Source: Hafnia alvei (GTDB taxonomy: Bacteria; Pseudomonadota; Gammaproteobacteria; Enterobacterales; Enterobacteriaceae). From it: a stretch of 64,000 nucleotides of DNA. A program made the translations under genes and the position numbers. Positions 20,688-29,265 of the stretch are shown in pieces. The DNA lies in contig NZ_OZ061315.1 of assembly GCF_964063325.1 (NCBI RefSeq), forward strand, positions 310,001 through 374,000. The letters are read 5' to 3'. Under the pieces are notes generated by a model. That model did no database searches, was not told where the DNA came from, and saw only the letters and a list, made by a program, of their open reading frames with translations. The first letter of the stretch is position 1, and the number at the start of each line of letters is the position of its first letter.

Positions 20688-22967
20688 ATGAGCGATCTGA
20701 TCCATGACGGCAGCGAGCGCCAAGCGCTGCACACATTTACAGAGAACGCCTATCTCAACTACTCCATGTACGTCATCATGGACAGGGCGTTACCTTTTAT
20801 CGGTGATGGATTAAAACCGGTACAGCGTCGTATCGTGTATGCGATGTCAGAGCTGGGCTTAAGCAACAGCGCCAAATTTAAAAAATCAGCGCGTACCGTC
20901 GGTGACGTGCTGGGTAAATACCATCCGCATGGCGATAGCGCCTGTTATGAAGCCATGGTTTTGATGGCTCAGCCGTTCTCCTATCGTTATCCGTTGGTCG
21001 ATGGTCAGGGAAACTGGGGGGCACCGGACGATCCGAAGTCGTTTGCCGCCATGCGTTACACCGAATCTCGCCTGTCTAAATACGCCGAAGTGCTGCTGGG
21101 CGAGCTGGGTCAGGGAACGGTTGATTACACGCCAAACTTTGACGGCACGCTGCAGGAGCCTAAAACGCTGCCTGCGCGTTTGCCAAACATTTTGCTGAAT
21201 GGCACCACGGGTATTGCCGTGGGTATGGCAACGGATATCCCTCCGCACAACGTGCGTGAGCTGGCCGCTGCGCTGGTTGATTTGATCGAAAAACCAAATC
21301 TGACGTTGGACGATATCCTTGAACATGTTCAAGGTCCTGACTATCCAACGGAAGCTGAAATCATCACGCCGCGCGAGGAGATCCGTAAGATCTATCGCAC
21401 CGGCCGTGGTTCAGTACGCATGCGTGCGATCTGGAAAAAAGAAGACGGCGAAGTGGTGATCAGTGCGCTGCCGCACCAGACTTCAGGCGCTAAGGTGTTG
21501 GAGCAAATCGCCAGCCAAATGCGAGCGAAGAAATTGCCGATGGTTGAGGACTTACGTGACGAATCCGATCACGAAAACCCAACTCGTTTGGTGATTGTGC
21601 CGCGTTCTAACCGCGTGGATATGGATCAGGTGATGACGCATCTGTTCGCTACCACCGATCTGGAAAAAAGCTACCGTATCAACATGAACATGATCGGCTT
21701 GGACAATCGTCCAGCGGTCAAAAACCTGCTTGAAATTCTGACCGAATGGTTAGCGTATCGCCGTGATACCGTACGCCGTCGCTTGAACTATCGCTTGGAA
21801 AAAGTGTTGAAGCGCCTGCACATTCTGGAAGGTTTGCTGGTGGCGTTCCTCAATATTGATGAAGTGATCCACATCATTCGTACTGAGGATGAACCCAAGC
21901 CGAAACTGATTGAACGCTTTGCGATTTCAGAAACGCAGGCCGAAGCGATTCTGGAATTAAAACTGCGTCACCTTGCCAAATTGGAAGAGGTGAAAATTCG
22001 CGGTGAGCAGGACGAATTAGCCAAAGAGCGCGATCATCTGCAGGCATTGCTGGCTTCTGAACGTAAGCTGAATACGCTGATTAAGAAAGAAATTCAGGCT
22101 GATGCACAGGCGTATGGCGACGATCGCCGTTCTCCGCTGCAGGAGCGTGAAGAAGCGAAAGCTATGAGCGAGCACGACTTTATTCCATCTGAGCCGGTGA
22201 CGATTGTGCTATCGGAAGGCGGTTGGGTGCGTAGTGCGAAAGGCCATGATATCGATCCTACGGGATTAAGTTACAAAGCCGGTGATAGCTTCCGCGCCGC
22301 CGCGCGTGGCAAGAGCAATCAGCCGGTGGTGTTTATCGACTCTACGGGGCGCAGCTATGCGCTTGATCCAACCACGTTGCCATCTGCTCGAGGGCAGGGT
22401 GAACCGTTAACCGGTAAATTAACACCACCGCCGGGCGCAACCATTGAGCAAGTGCTGATGGCCGCTGATGACCAAAAACTGTTGATGGCGTCGGATGCCG
22501 GCTATGGCTTCGTATGTACCTTCAATGATTTGATTGCGCGTAATCGTGCGGGTAAGGCTATGATTACGTTGCCTGAAAATGCCAAAGCGCTGCCACCGTT
22601 GGAAATTAACGGACCAGACGACATGCTGCTGGCGATCACTCAGGCTGGCCGTATGTTGATGTTCCCTGTCAACGATCTGCCGCAGCTATCGAAAGGCAAG
22701 GGCAATAAGATTGTGTCCATTCCTTCCGCGCAGGCCGCATCGGGTGAAGATAAACTGGCGTGGCTGTTTGTACTGCCACCACAAACGTCAATCACGGTGC
22801 ATGTTGGCAAGCGTAAACTGGTAATGAAACCACAGGAATTGCAGAAATTCCGCGCTGAACGTGGACGTAAAGGCACGCTGTTACCGCGTGGCCTGCAACG
22901 TATCGAACGCGTTGATGTGGAAATGCCAGAGCAGCTCAAAGTGGGGCCGGGCGATAGCGAAGAGTAA
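20688..22967 (+). CDS. parC: DNA topoisomerase IV subunit A ParC
   Basis: A 759-aa DNA-cleaving subunit of topoisomerase IV (E. coli 752 aa). The N-terminus is four residues longer than in E. coli, so the catalytic tyrosine is Tyr124 (AAMRYTESR) and the quinolone-determining residues are Ser84 and Glu88 (HGDSACYEAM). Both are wild type. The winged-helix/tower domain is followed by the C-terminal beta-pinwheel with the GQGEPLTGKL box. It probably forms its own transcript, separated from parE by a terminator and from plsC by a GC-rich repeat. Confidence 0.98.
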   Translation: MSDLIHDGSERQALHTFTENAYLNYSMYVIMDRALPFIGDGLKPVQRRIVYAMSELGLSNSAKFKKSARTVGDVLGKYHPHGDSACYEAMVLMAQPFSYRYPLVDGQGNWGAPDDPKSFAAMRYTESRLSKYAEVLLGELGQGTVDYTPNFDGTLQEPKTLPARLPNILLNGTTGIAVGMATDIPPHNVRELAAALVDLIEKPNLTLDDILEHVQGPDYPTEAEIITPREEIRKIYRTGRGSVRMRAIWKKEDGEVVISALPHQTSGAKVLEQIASQMRAKKLPMVEDLRDESDHENPTRLVIVPRSNRVDMDQVMTHLFATTDLEKSYRINMNMIGLDNRPAVKNLLEILTEWLAYRRDTVRRRLNYRLEKVLKRLHILEGLLVAFLNIDEVIHIIRTEDEPKPKLIERFAISETQAEAILELKLRHLAKLEEVKIRGEQDELAKERDHLQALLASERKLNTLIKKEIQADAQAYGDDRRSPLQEREEAKAMSEHDFIPSEPVTIVLSEGGWVRSAKGHDIDPTGLSYKAGDSFRAAARGKSNQPVVFIDSTGRSYALDPTTLPSARGQGEPLTGKLTPPPGATIEQVLMAADDQKLLMASDAGYGFVCTFNDLIARNRAGKAMITLPENAKALPPLEINGPDDMLLAITQAGRMLMFPVNDLPQLSKGKGNKIVSIPSAQAASGEDKLAWLFVLPPQTSITVHVGKRKLVMKPQELQKFRAERGRKGTLLPRGLQRIERVDVEMPEQLKVGPGDSEE

Positions 22968-22977
22968 AGGGTTGTAA

Positions 22978-23012
22978 GACCCCCTCCAGCCTCCCCCTTC
23001 GCAGGGGGAGGA
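22978..23012. repeat. GC-rich dispersed inverted repeat, copy B
   Basis: The reverse complement reads cctccccctgcgaagggggagg followed by ctggaggggtc, nearly identical to copy A (11949-11984). It starts 11 nt after the parC stop, in the opposite orientation to copy A, and may end parC transcription. Confidence 0.75.
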
Positions 23013-23175
23013 TAAAACGGGCGCGTAATGTTTTATTTCCTCATTAACAAGAGGGCGCTAATGGGGGAAAATTATCATTGAAAATAATGGTTTTGATGCT
23101 GCCGCCCAGTAATCTCCGGTGTGTTTTGCAGCTAAGTCGGTATACTAACCCCGGCTAAATGTTTACGAGGTTGTT

Positions 23176-23922
23176 ATGTTATCCATCATTCGCATTGTGC
23201 TGGTCACGCTGTACTGTATTTTGGCCTGCATCTTTGGTTGTATTTATTGCTTATTTAGCCCACGAAATCCACGCCACGTGGCGACGTTTGGCCACATGTT
23301 TGGCCGTTTGTCACCGCTGTTTGGTTTGAAAGTGGAAACGCGTATTCCTGCAGAAGCAAAGAACTACGGCAACTCCATTTATATTGCTAACCATCAAAAC
23401 AACTACGATATGGTCACCATATCGAATGCCGTGCAGACCAATACGGTTACCGTTGGCAAGAAAAGCCTGATTTGGGTTCCGTTCTTTGGACTACTCTATT
23501 GGTTGACGGGCAATTTGCTGATTGACCGTGCGAACCGCGCCAAAGCGCATAATACGATTGCACAGGTGGTAAATCAGTTCCGCACTAAAACCATCTCTTT
23601 CTGGATGTTCCCAGAAGGTACTCGTAGCCGTGGTCGTGGTTTGATGCCGTTCAAAACCGGTGCCTTCCATGCCGCTATTGCCGCTGGGGTGCCGATTATT
23701 CCGGTGTGTGCGTCGAATACCCACGATAAAGTTAAACTTAATCGTTGGAATAACGGTTTGGTGATTGTTGAAATGTTGCCGCCAATCGATGTGACTCAGT
23801 ACGGCAAAGATCAGGTACGTGAACTTTCGGCCCACTGCCACGCATTGATGGAAGCTAAAATTAACGAGCTAAACGCAGAAGTTGCTGCGCGTGAAGCCCA
23901 AATGCGTGAAGCGAAGTCCTGA
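23176..23922 (+). CDS. plsC: 1-acyl-sn-glycerol-3-phosphate acyltransferase PlsC
   Basis: A 248-aa inner-membrane enzyme (E. coli 245 aa) that acylates lysophosphatidate to phosphatidate, the second step of phospholipid synthesis. An N-terminal hydrophobic helix (residues 1-27) is followed by the catalytic HX4D motif NHQNNYD (near 74-80) and the glycerol-phosphate motif FPEGTRSRGRG (near 143). The C-terminus is charged and helical (NELNAEVAAREAQMREAKS). It is preceded by GAGGTTGTT and lies between parC and ftsP, as in E. coli. Confidence 0.97.
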   Translation: MLSIIRIVLVTLYCILACIFGCIYCLFSPRNPRHVATFGHMFGRLSPLFGLKVETRIPAEAKNYGNSIYIANHQNNYDMVTISNAVQTNTVTVGKKSLIWVPFFGLLYWLTGNLLIDRANRAKAHNTIAQVVNQFRTKTISFWMFPEGTRSRGRGLMPFKTGAFHAAIAAGVPIIPVCASNTHDKVKLNRWNNGLVIVEMLPPIDVTQYGKDQVRELSAHCHALMEAKINELNAEVAAREAQMREAKS

Positions 23923-23944
23923 TCCTAAAATACGATAATTTTGG

Positions 23945-23967
23945 CCTGCCAGCGTTTGGCAGGTTTC
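23945..23967 (+). terminator. Putative terminator after plsC
   Basis: Perfect 7-bp stem cctgcca/tggcagg with loop gcgtt, followed by tttctta. It is 22 nt after the plsC stop. The T-tract is short, so termination may be partial and allow read-through into ftsP. Confidence 0.65.
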
Positions 23968-24050
23968 TTATTTAAACGATTGAATTCAATCGTTGATGCT
24001 GAATTCCCCCTTTGGAATTTCAGTTTGCATAGCAAATTCATGGAGAAGTT

Positions 24051-25469
24051 ATGTCACTCAGTCGACGTCGGTTTATTCAGACTTCGGGTCTGGCACTGTG
24101 TGCAGGTGCATTGCCTCTGAGGGCGCATGCGAGTGGATCGCAAGTTTCGCTGCCCATTCCTCCTCTACTGGAATCCAAACGCGGTCAGCCGCTCTTCCTA
24201 ACGCTACAGCGCTCACATTGGGCCTTCATGAGCGGCCGTAAGGCTAGCGCATGGGGTATTAATGGACTCTATCTTGGTCCAACCGTGCGTGTTTATAGCG
24301 GTGATGACGTCAAGCTGATCTACAGCAACCGCCTGCCCGATCCTGTTTCGATGGAAATCAGTGGATTACAGGTTCCTGGTGCGTTAAGCGGTGGCGCGGC
24401 GCGTTTAATGTCGCCTAACGTCGATTGGTCGCCGGTGCTACCTATTCGCCAGTCTGCCGCTACTCTGTGGTATCACGCCAATACGCCAGAGCACATGGCT
24501 GAGCATGTCTATAACGGCTTAGCTGGGATGTGGCTGGTTGAAGATGAAAACAGCAAAAATCTTCCGTTGCCGAATCATTATGGCGTCGATGATTTCCCCG
24601 TCATTATCCAAGATAAACGCTTAGATAATTTTGGTACGCCAGAGTATGAGGCGCCTTCATCGGGTGGTTTCTATGGCGACACGCTGTTGGTTAACGGTGT
24701 GCAAGAGCCGTTTGTTGAAGTTTCTCGTGGTTGGGTTCGTCTGCGCTTGCTGAACGCCTCTAATGCTCGTCGTTATACGTTAACGATGAGCGATAACCGC
24801 CCGTTCAGCGTGATTGCCAGCGATCAGGGCTATATGCCTGCGCCGGTTGTTGCCAGCAGCCTGACGCTTGCTCCGGGTGAACGCCGAGAAGTGCTGGTAG
24901 ACATGTCGAAAGGCGAAGAAGTCTCTATCACCGCAGGCGTTGCCGCAGGGATAATGGACCGCCTGCGCGGTTTGTTCGAACCTTCGTCTATCCTCGTCTC
25001 GACCACGGTATTGACGCTGCGTCCTACGGGGCTGTTGCCGCTGGTTACTGACAATTTACCAACGCGCTTGTTGGCTGATGACATGATGGAAGGCAGCGTC
25101 GTTAATACGCGCAGCATTAGCTTAGGCAGCGCCTCGCAGCCGGGCATCAACGGCGCAACGTGGGATCTGCATCGCACCGATATTCAGGCGCAGCAGGGAA
25201 CCTGGGAACGCTGGACGGTTCGCGCCGATACGCCGCAGGCCTTCTATATTCAAGGTGCCAAATTCTTGGTGAAAAGCGTCAATAATGCGCCGCCGATGGT
25301 CGAAGATCGCGGTTGGAAAGATACCGTTTGGGTTGATGGCGAAGTCTCTCTGATGGTCTATTTCCCTCAGGCTTCATCGGAGCATTTCCCGTTCATCTAC
25401 TACAGCCAAACGCTAGAGCTTGCAACCCGCGGCAGCGTTGGACAACTGGTGGTTAACGCCGCTCAGTAA
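24051..25469 (+). CDS. ftsP: Cell division protein FtsP (SufI)
   Basis: A 472-aa periplasmic protein (E. coli 470 aa) of the multicopper oxidase fold that stabilises the divisome under stress. It has a Tat signal peptide with the twin-arginine motif SRRRFIQ at residues 4-10 and a cleavage site near AHA-SG. Three cupredoxin-like domains follow. The histidine clusters that bind copper in true oxidases are not evident, consistent with FtsP being non-enzymatic. AGAAG precedes the ATG. Its position after plsC is conserved with E. coli. Confidence 0.96.
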   Translation: MSLSRRRFIQTSGLALCAGALPLRAHASGSQVSLPIPPLLESKRGQPLFLTLQRSHWAFMSGRKASAWGINGLYLGPTVRVYSGDDVKLIYSNRLPDPVSMEISGLQVPGALSGGAARLMSPNVDWSPVLPIRQSAATLWYHANTPEHMAEHVYNGLAGMWLVEDENSKNLPLPNHYGVDDFPVIIQDKRLDNFGTPEYEAPSSGGFYGDTLLVNGVQEPFVEVSRGWVRLRLLNASNARRYTLTMSDNRPFSVIASDQGYMPAPVVASSLTLAPGERREVLVDMSKGEEVSITAGVAAGIMDRLRGLFEPSSILVSTTVLTLRPTGLLPLVTDNLPTRLLADDMMEGSVVNTRSISLGSASQPGINGATWDLHRTDIQAQQGTWERWTVRADTPQAFYIQGAKFLVKSVNNAPPMVEDRGWKDTVWVDGEVSLMVYFPQASSEHFPFIYYSQTLELATRGSVGQLVVNAAQ

Positions 25470-25476
25470 TGCAATG

Positions 25477-25496
25477 CCTCTCTCTTGCGAGGGAGG
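25477..25496. repeat. Possible degenerate copy C of the GC-rich repeat
   Basis: An 8-bp stem cctctctc/gagggagg with loop ttgc, just after the ftsP stop. It resembles the core of copies A and B but lacks the ctgggtgggg tail, so membership in the family is doubtful. It may serve as the ftsP terminator. Confidence 0.35.
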
Positions 25497-25563
25497 GGCA
25501 AATTTCTGCAAATCAATCTTGCCTCACACTTCTGCTTTTCTCGCTGCAAAAAACATCCACTCT

Positions 25564-25577
25564 TTGATAAATCCCAA
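25564..25577. promoter_or_regulatory. Candidate FNR-like site upstream of dmsA-like gene
   Basis: TTGAT-AAAT-CCCAA matches one FNR half-site perfectly and the other at three of five positions. A second TTGAT half-site lies at 25596-25600. E. coli dmsA is FNR-activated, so the position is suggestive, but the match is imperfect. Confidence 0.3.
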
Positions 25578-25643
25578 GCTGCCCGTGCATTTTATTTGAT
25601 AGCTATAACCGATTGAGCAATCGAACGGACAAGGATTATCAAA

Positions 25644-28085
25644 ATGAATAATAAAGAAAAAACCCATCTCGAAGGGATATCAATTACGCGCCGAGCCTTG
25701 GTTAAAGGGAGTGCCTTAGGTGGATTTGCACTGGCAACGGGGGCATTAAATCTGCCCTTTAGCCGAGCGGTTTATGCCCAAGAAGCACAGAGCACGACCG
25801 CTGATAAAGTGACGTGGGGAATGTGCTCGGTAAACTGCGGTAGCCGCTGCGCGCTTCGCCTACATACGCGTGACGATGAAGTCTATTGGGTCGAAACAGA
25901 TAATACCGGCTTAGATGAATATGGCGATCATCAGGTCCGAGCTTGTTTGCGTGGGCGTTCTATCCGTCGTCGGATGAATCATCCTGAGCGTTTGAAATAT
26001 CCAATGAAACGCGTTGGAAAACGCGGAGAAGGTAAATTCAAGCGTATCACTTGGGATGAGGCCTATGATGAAATTGCCCAAAGTTTGAAATACACCGTTG
26101 AAAAATATGGTAATGAGGCGGTTTATCAGAATTACGCCACCGGCGTTATCGGCGGTAATGTGACGCGCTCGTCGCCCTATGCCTCGATTATCGGGCGTTT
26201 GATGAACTGCTATGGTGGATATCTCAGCCACTATGGCAGCTACAGCACCGCACAAATTTCAGCGGCAATGCCATATACCTACGGTAGCAACGACGGCAAC
26301 AGCACCTCGGATATCGTGAACTCCAAGCTGGTGGTGATGTTTGGCAATAATCCGGCAGAGACGCGGATGAGCGGAGGTGGGATCACCTATCATCTCGAAC
26401 AGGCGCGAGAAATATCCAATGCCAAAATGATCGTCATCGATCCGCGCTATACCGATACCGCCGCGGGGCGCGAAGATCAGTGGATCCCGATCCGTCCGGG
26501 CACTGACGCCGCGTTGGTGGGTGGCATTGCGCATGTCTTGATCAGTGAAAACTTGGTCGATCAGCCCTTTTTAGATCGCTACTGCGTCGGCTATGACGAG
26601 AATACTTTGCCCGCGAGCGCTCCGAGAAACGGACACTACAAAGCCTATATTCTTGGCCAAGGGCCTGATGGTGTTGAGAAAACGCCGGAATGGGCATCGC
26701 GTATTACCGGTATCCCAGCCGATCGTATCATCAAACTGGCGCGGGAGATTGGTACCGCTAAGCCTGCTTATATCTGTCAGGGATGGGGGCCTCAGCGTCA
26801 GGCCAACGGCGAAGAAACCGCGCGTGCCATTGCGATGCTGCCGATCTTAACCGGTAACGTAGGAATTAACGGTGGTAACAGCGGGGCGCGTGAGTCGACC
26901 TATCTCATCACCATTGAGCTGATGCCGGTGCTAACAAATCCGGTAAAAACCTCGATCTCCGTATTTACGTGGACTGATGCGATTCGCCGTGGGCCTGAGA
27001 TGACGGCGCTGCGCGACGGCGTGCGGGGCAAAGATAAGCTGGATGTTCCGATCAAGTTCATCTGGAACTATGCCGGTAATACGCTAGTTAATCAGCATTC
27101 TGACATCAACCAAACCCATGAGATCTTGCAGGACGATTCGCTGTGCGAAAAAATTGTGGTGATTGAAAACTTCATGACGTCATCGGCTAAGTATGCCGAT
27201 ATTTTACTGCCTGACCTCATGACCACCGAGCAAGAAGATATCGTACCAAACGATTATGCGGGCAACATGGGCTATCTGATTTTTAGCCAGCCGGCAACCC
27301 GCGCCAAATTTGAGCGCAAAGGCATTTATGAAATGATGTCTGAGATTGCCAAACGGCTTGGGCCAGACGTTGAGCAGGCGTTTACCGAAGGGCGTACTCA
27401 GTCAGATTGGTTGCACTATCTGTATGCCAAAATGCAGGCACGCGATCCGTTATTACCTGAATATGAAACTCTGCGCCAGCAGGGGATTTATAAACGAAAA
27501 GATCCAAATGGACACTTCGTTGCGTATAAAAAATTCCGTGAAGATCCCGATGCCAACCCGCTAAAAACGCCGTCGGGAAAAATTGAAATCTATTCTGAAC
27601 GATTAGCTGAGATCGCTGCCACATGGCATTTGGACAAAGACGAAACCATCAGCGCCTTACCCGTTTATGCCTCAACGTTTGAAGGTTGGGACGATGCTTT
27701 GCGGCAAACCTATCCGCTGCAAATGTTTGGTTTCCATTACAAGGCACGTACTCACTCAACTTACGGCAACATTGATGTGTTGCAGGCTGCATGTAGACAA
27801 GAAGTGTGGATGAACCCGATTGATGCCCAGAAACGAGGTATTCAAAACGGCGATAAAGTTCGCGTGTTCAACAAGCGTGGCACGGTGGTGATTAACGCGA
27901 AAGTGACGCCGCGAATTATGCCGGGCGTTAGCGCCATGGGACAGGGGGCTTGGCATCAGGCGGATATGACGGGGGATAAAGTCGATCACGGCGGCTGTAT
28001 CAATACCCTCACGACGATGCGCCCGTCGCCGTTGGCGAAAGGGAACCCTCAGCACACCAATTTAGTGGAAATTGAAAAGATATAA
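25644..28085 (+). CDS. dmsA: DmsA-like molybdopterin reductase catalytic subunit (orphan)
   Basis: An 813-aa exported molybdoenzyme of the DMSO reductase family, similar throughout to E. coli DmsA (814 aa), which reduces dimethyl sulfoxide or amine N-oxides during anaerobic respiration. It has a Tat signal with TRRALVKG at residues 15-22. A [4Fe-4S] site is formed by C61, C65, C69 and C101 (CSVNCGSRC...RACLRG), and the likely serine ligand of molybdenum is Ser201 (HYGSYSTAQ). The C-terminal dinucleotide-binding domain ends in a segment rich in RPSPLAKGNPQHTN. The dmsB (iron-sulfur) and dmsC (membrane anchor) genes that normally follow are absent: the next gene, 37 bp on, is iclR on the other strand. 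It may pair with a remote DmsBC. Confidence 0.88.
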   Translation: MNNKEKTHLEGISITRRALVKGSALGGFALATGALNLPFSRAVYAQEAQSTTADKVTWGMCSVNCGSRCALRLHTRDDEVYWVETDNTGLDEYGDHQVRACLRGRSIRRRMNHPERLKYPMKRVGKRGEGKFKRITWDEAYDEIAQSLKYTVEKYGNEAVYQNYATGVIGGNVTRSSPYASIIGRLMNCYGGYLSHYGSYSTAQISAAMPYTYGSNDGNSTSDIVNSKLVVMFGNNPAETRMSGGGITYHLEQAREISNAKMIVIDPRYTDTAAGREDQWIPIRPGTDAALVGGIAHVLISENLVDQPFLDRYCVGYDENTLPASAPRNGHYKAYILGQGPDGVEKTPEWASRITGIPADRIIKLAREIGTAKPAYICQGWGPQRQANGEETARAIAMLPILTGNVGINGGNSGARESTYLITIELMPVLTNPVKTSISVFTWTDAIRRGPEMTALRDGVRGKDKLDVPIKFIWNYAGNTLVNQHSDINQTHEILQDDSLCEKIVVIENFMTSSAKYADILLPDLMTTEQEDIVPNDYAGNMGYLIFSQPATRAKFERKGIYEMMSEIAKRLGPDVEQAFTEGRTQSDWLHYLYAKMQARDPLLPEYETLRQQGIYKRKDPNGHFVAYKKFREDPDANPLKTPSGKIEIYSERLAEIAATWHLDKDETISALPVYASTFEGWDDALRQTYPLQMFGFHYKARTHSTYGNIDVLQAACRQEVWMNPIDAQKRGIQNGDKVRVFNKRGTVVINAKVTPRIMPGVSAMGQGAWHQADMTGDKVDHGGCINTLTTMRPSPLAKGNPQHTNLVEIEKI

Positions 28086-28094
28086 TCGGTTAAT

Positions 28095-28116
28095 TGGGCT
28101 CCCATTGGGGAGCCCA
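28095..28116. terminator. Bidirectional hairpin between dmsA-like gene and iclR
   Basis: Perfect 9-bp stem tgggctccc/gggagccca with loop attg in the 37-bp gap between convergent genes. There is no long T-tract. Confidence 0.7.
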
Positions 28117-28122
28117 TAGGCA

Positions 28123-28962
28123 TTACGAATGCCTGCCGCCGTAAGCTAGCGTGACTTCTTTTGCTGCTTTAATCACTAAGGCACCGATTTCGATCACGCG
28201 GTCGTCGGTGATACGAGAAACGGGGCCAGAAATAGAAATGGCAGCAAAGGCTTCCTGATGTTCATCATAGATGCAGGCTGCAATACAGCGCAGGCCGAGA
28301 GCATGTTCTTCATCGTCAAAAGAAAACCCCTGCTTACGAATATGCGCCAGCTCTTCCTTCAAGCTATTGGGATTGCTGCGGGTGTGCGGGGTATAGCTGT
28401 GCAAACCCTTTTTATGCAGCAACTCAACCAGATGGGTATCACTGACCGTCGACAAAAACGCCTTCCCTGCACCAGAAGCATGCATTGGCAGCTTGCCGCC
28501 AATCGGCGCAGACATACGCATCAGCTGCGTGCACTGTACCTGATCGATAATCACCGCCTGAAAATCGCTCACGTCGAGCACGGCCAGATTCACGGTTTCA
28601 CCTGAATCTTCCATTAAGCGGCGCAGAATCGGATGGACAATGGCCAGTAAATTGCGGCTCTGCAAAAAACTACTTCCTACGAAGAAAGCGTGTGAGGCAA
28701 TGGTCCACAGGCCAAGATCGCCGACTTGCTGGACGAATCCCTGTTGCTGCATGGTGCTCAAAAGGCGGTGTGTCGTTGAGTTGGGCAAACCTGCCTGTTG
28801 GGCTAAATCGGTGAGCGCCACGCTGCCGTGTGCTTCGGCAATTAATTCCAACAATCTCAATCCACGCTGTAAGGATTGAACCTGTCCGGTGGCTGCGGGA
28901 GTGGTGGCTGGCGTTGCGGTACGTGGTTTCTTGCCACGTTTTAAGGGCACGGTAGTCGCCAT
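28123..28962 (-). CDS. iclR: IclR-type repressor, glyoxylate-bypass regulator
   Basis: A 279-aa regulator, similar along its length to E. coli IclR (274-287 aa), which represses the aceBAK operon. An N-terminal winged HTH (VALTDLAQQAGLPNSTTHRL, about residues 44-63) is followed by an effector domain (about 100-275) that binds glyoxylate or pyruvate, with the conserved DEEHALGLRCIAACIYDEH segment. A lysine/arginine-rich N-terminal tail precedes the DNA-binding domain. It is divergent from metH, as in E. coli, but the aceBAK genes expected on its other side are replaced by the dmsA-like gene. Its target operon is therefore not in this window. Confidence 0.94.
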   Translation of the reverse strand: MATTVPLKRGKKPRTATPATTPAATGQVQSLQRGLRLLELIAEAHGSVALTDLAQQAGLPNSTTHRLLSTMQQQGFVQQVGDLGLWTIASHAFFVGSSFLQSRNLLAIVHPILRRLMEDSGETVNLAVLDVSDFQAVIIDQVQCTQLMRMSAPIGGKLPMHASGAGKAFLSTVSDTHLVELLHKKGLHSYTPHTRSNPNSLKEELAHIRKQGFSFDDEEHALGLRCIAACIYDEHQEAFAAISISGPVSRITDDRVIEIGALVIKAAKEVTLAYGGRHS

Positions 28963-29265
28963 TTGAGTGCTCTCCTGAGACAGTCATAAATAATTATTTT
29001 TATTGAACAAATTCGTATTAAAAAAATGTTATAAAAATGGAATCTATTTTCGTTTTCGACATTATGGATGCGATCGTGGTTTTTAACTGCTCCGACGTGT
29101 TCAAAGTCAGAGGCCGCACGCAAAAGTCACCTGAAAAAGTCTCAAGATCGCCTCCGCCAACAGAACTGAAACCTATGTTAGGATGAGGAAACGTCACTTT
29201 TTTGAATAAAAAACCTGCACGAAAAGACAGGTGATATCAGGGTAAATGAAAGACTAGGAGCAACA
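28963..29265. other. iclR/metH divergent promoter region
   Basis: This 303-bp region has no gene. It holds the promoters of iclR and metH. TGAA-AAAGT-CTCA at 29132-29144 matches the MetR consensus TGAA-N5-TTCA at seven of eight positions and lies about 120 bp before metH, a gene activated by MetR in E. coli. The assignment is tentative. Confidence 0.4.

Noticed and set aside
24051..25469. ftsP considered as a multicopper oxidase (CueO-like)
   Set aside because: The His-x-His copper motifs typical of oxidases are not evident; position after plsC and the Tat N-terminus match FtsP.
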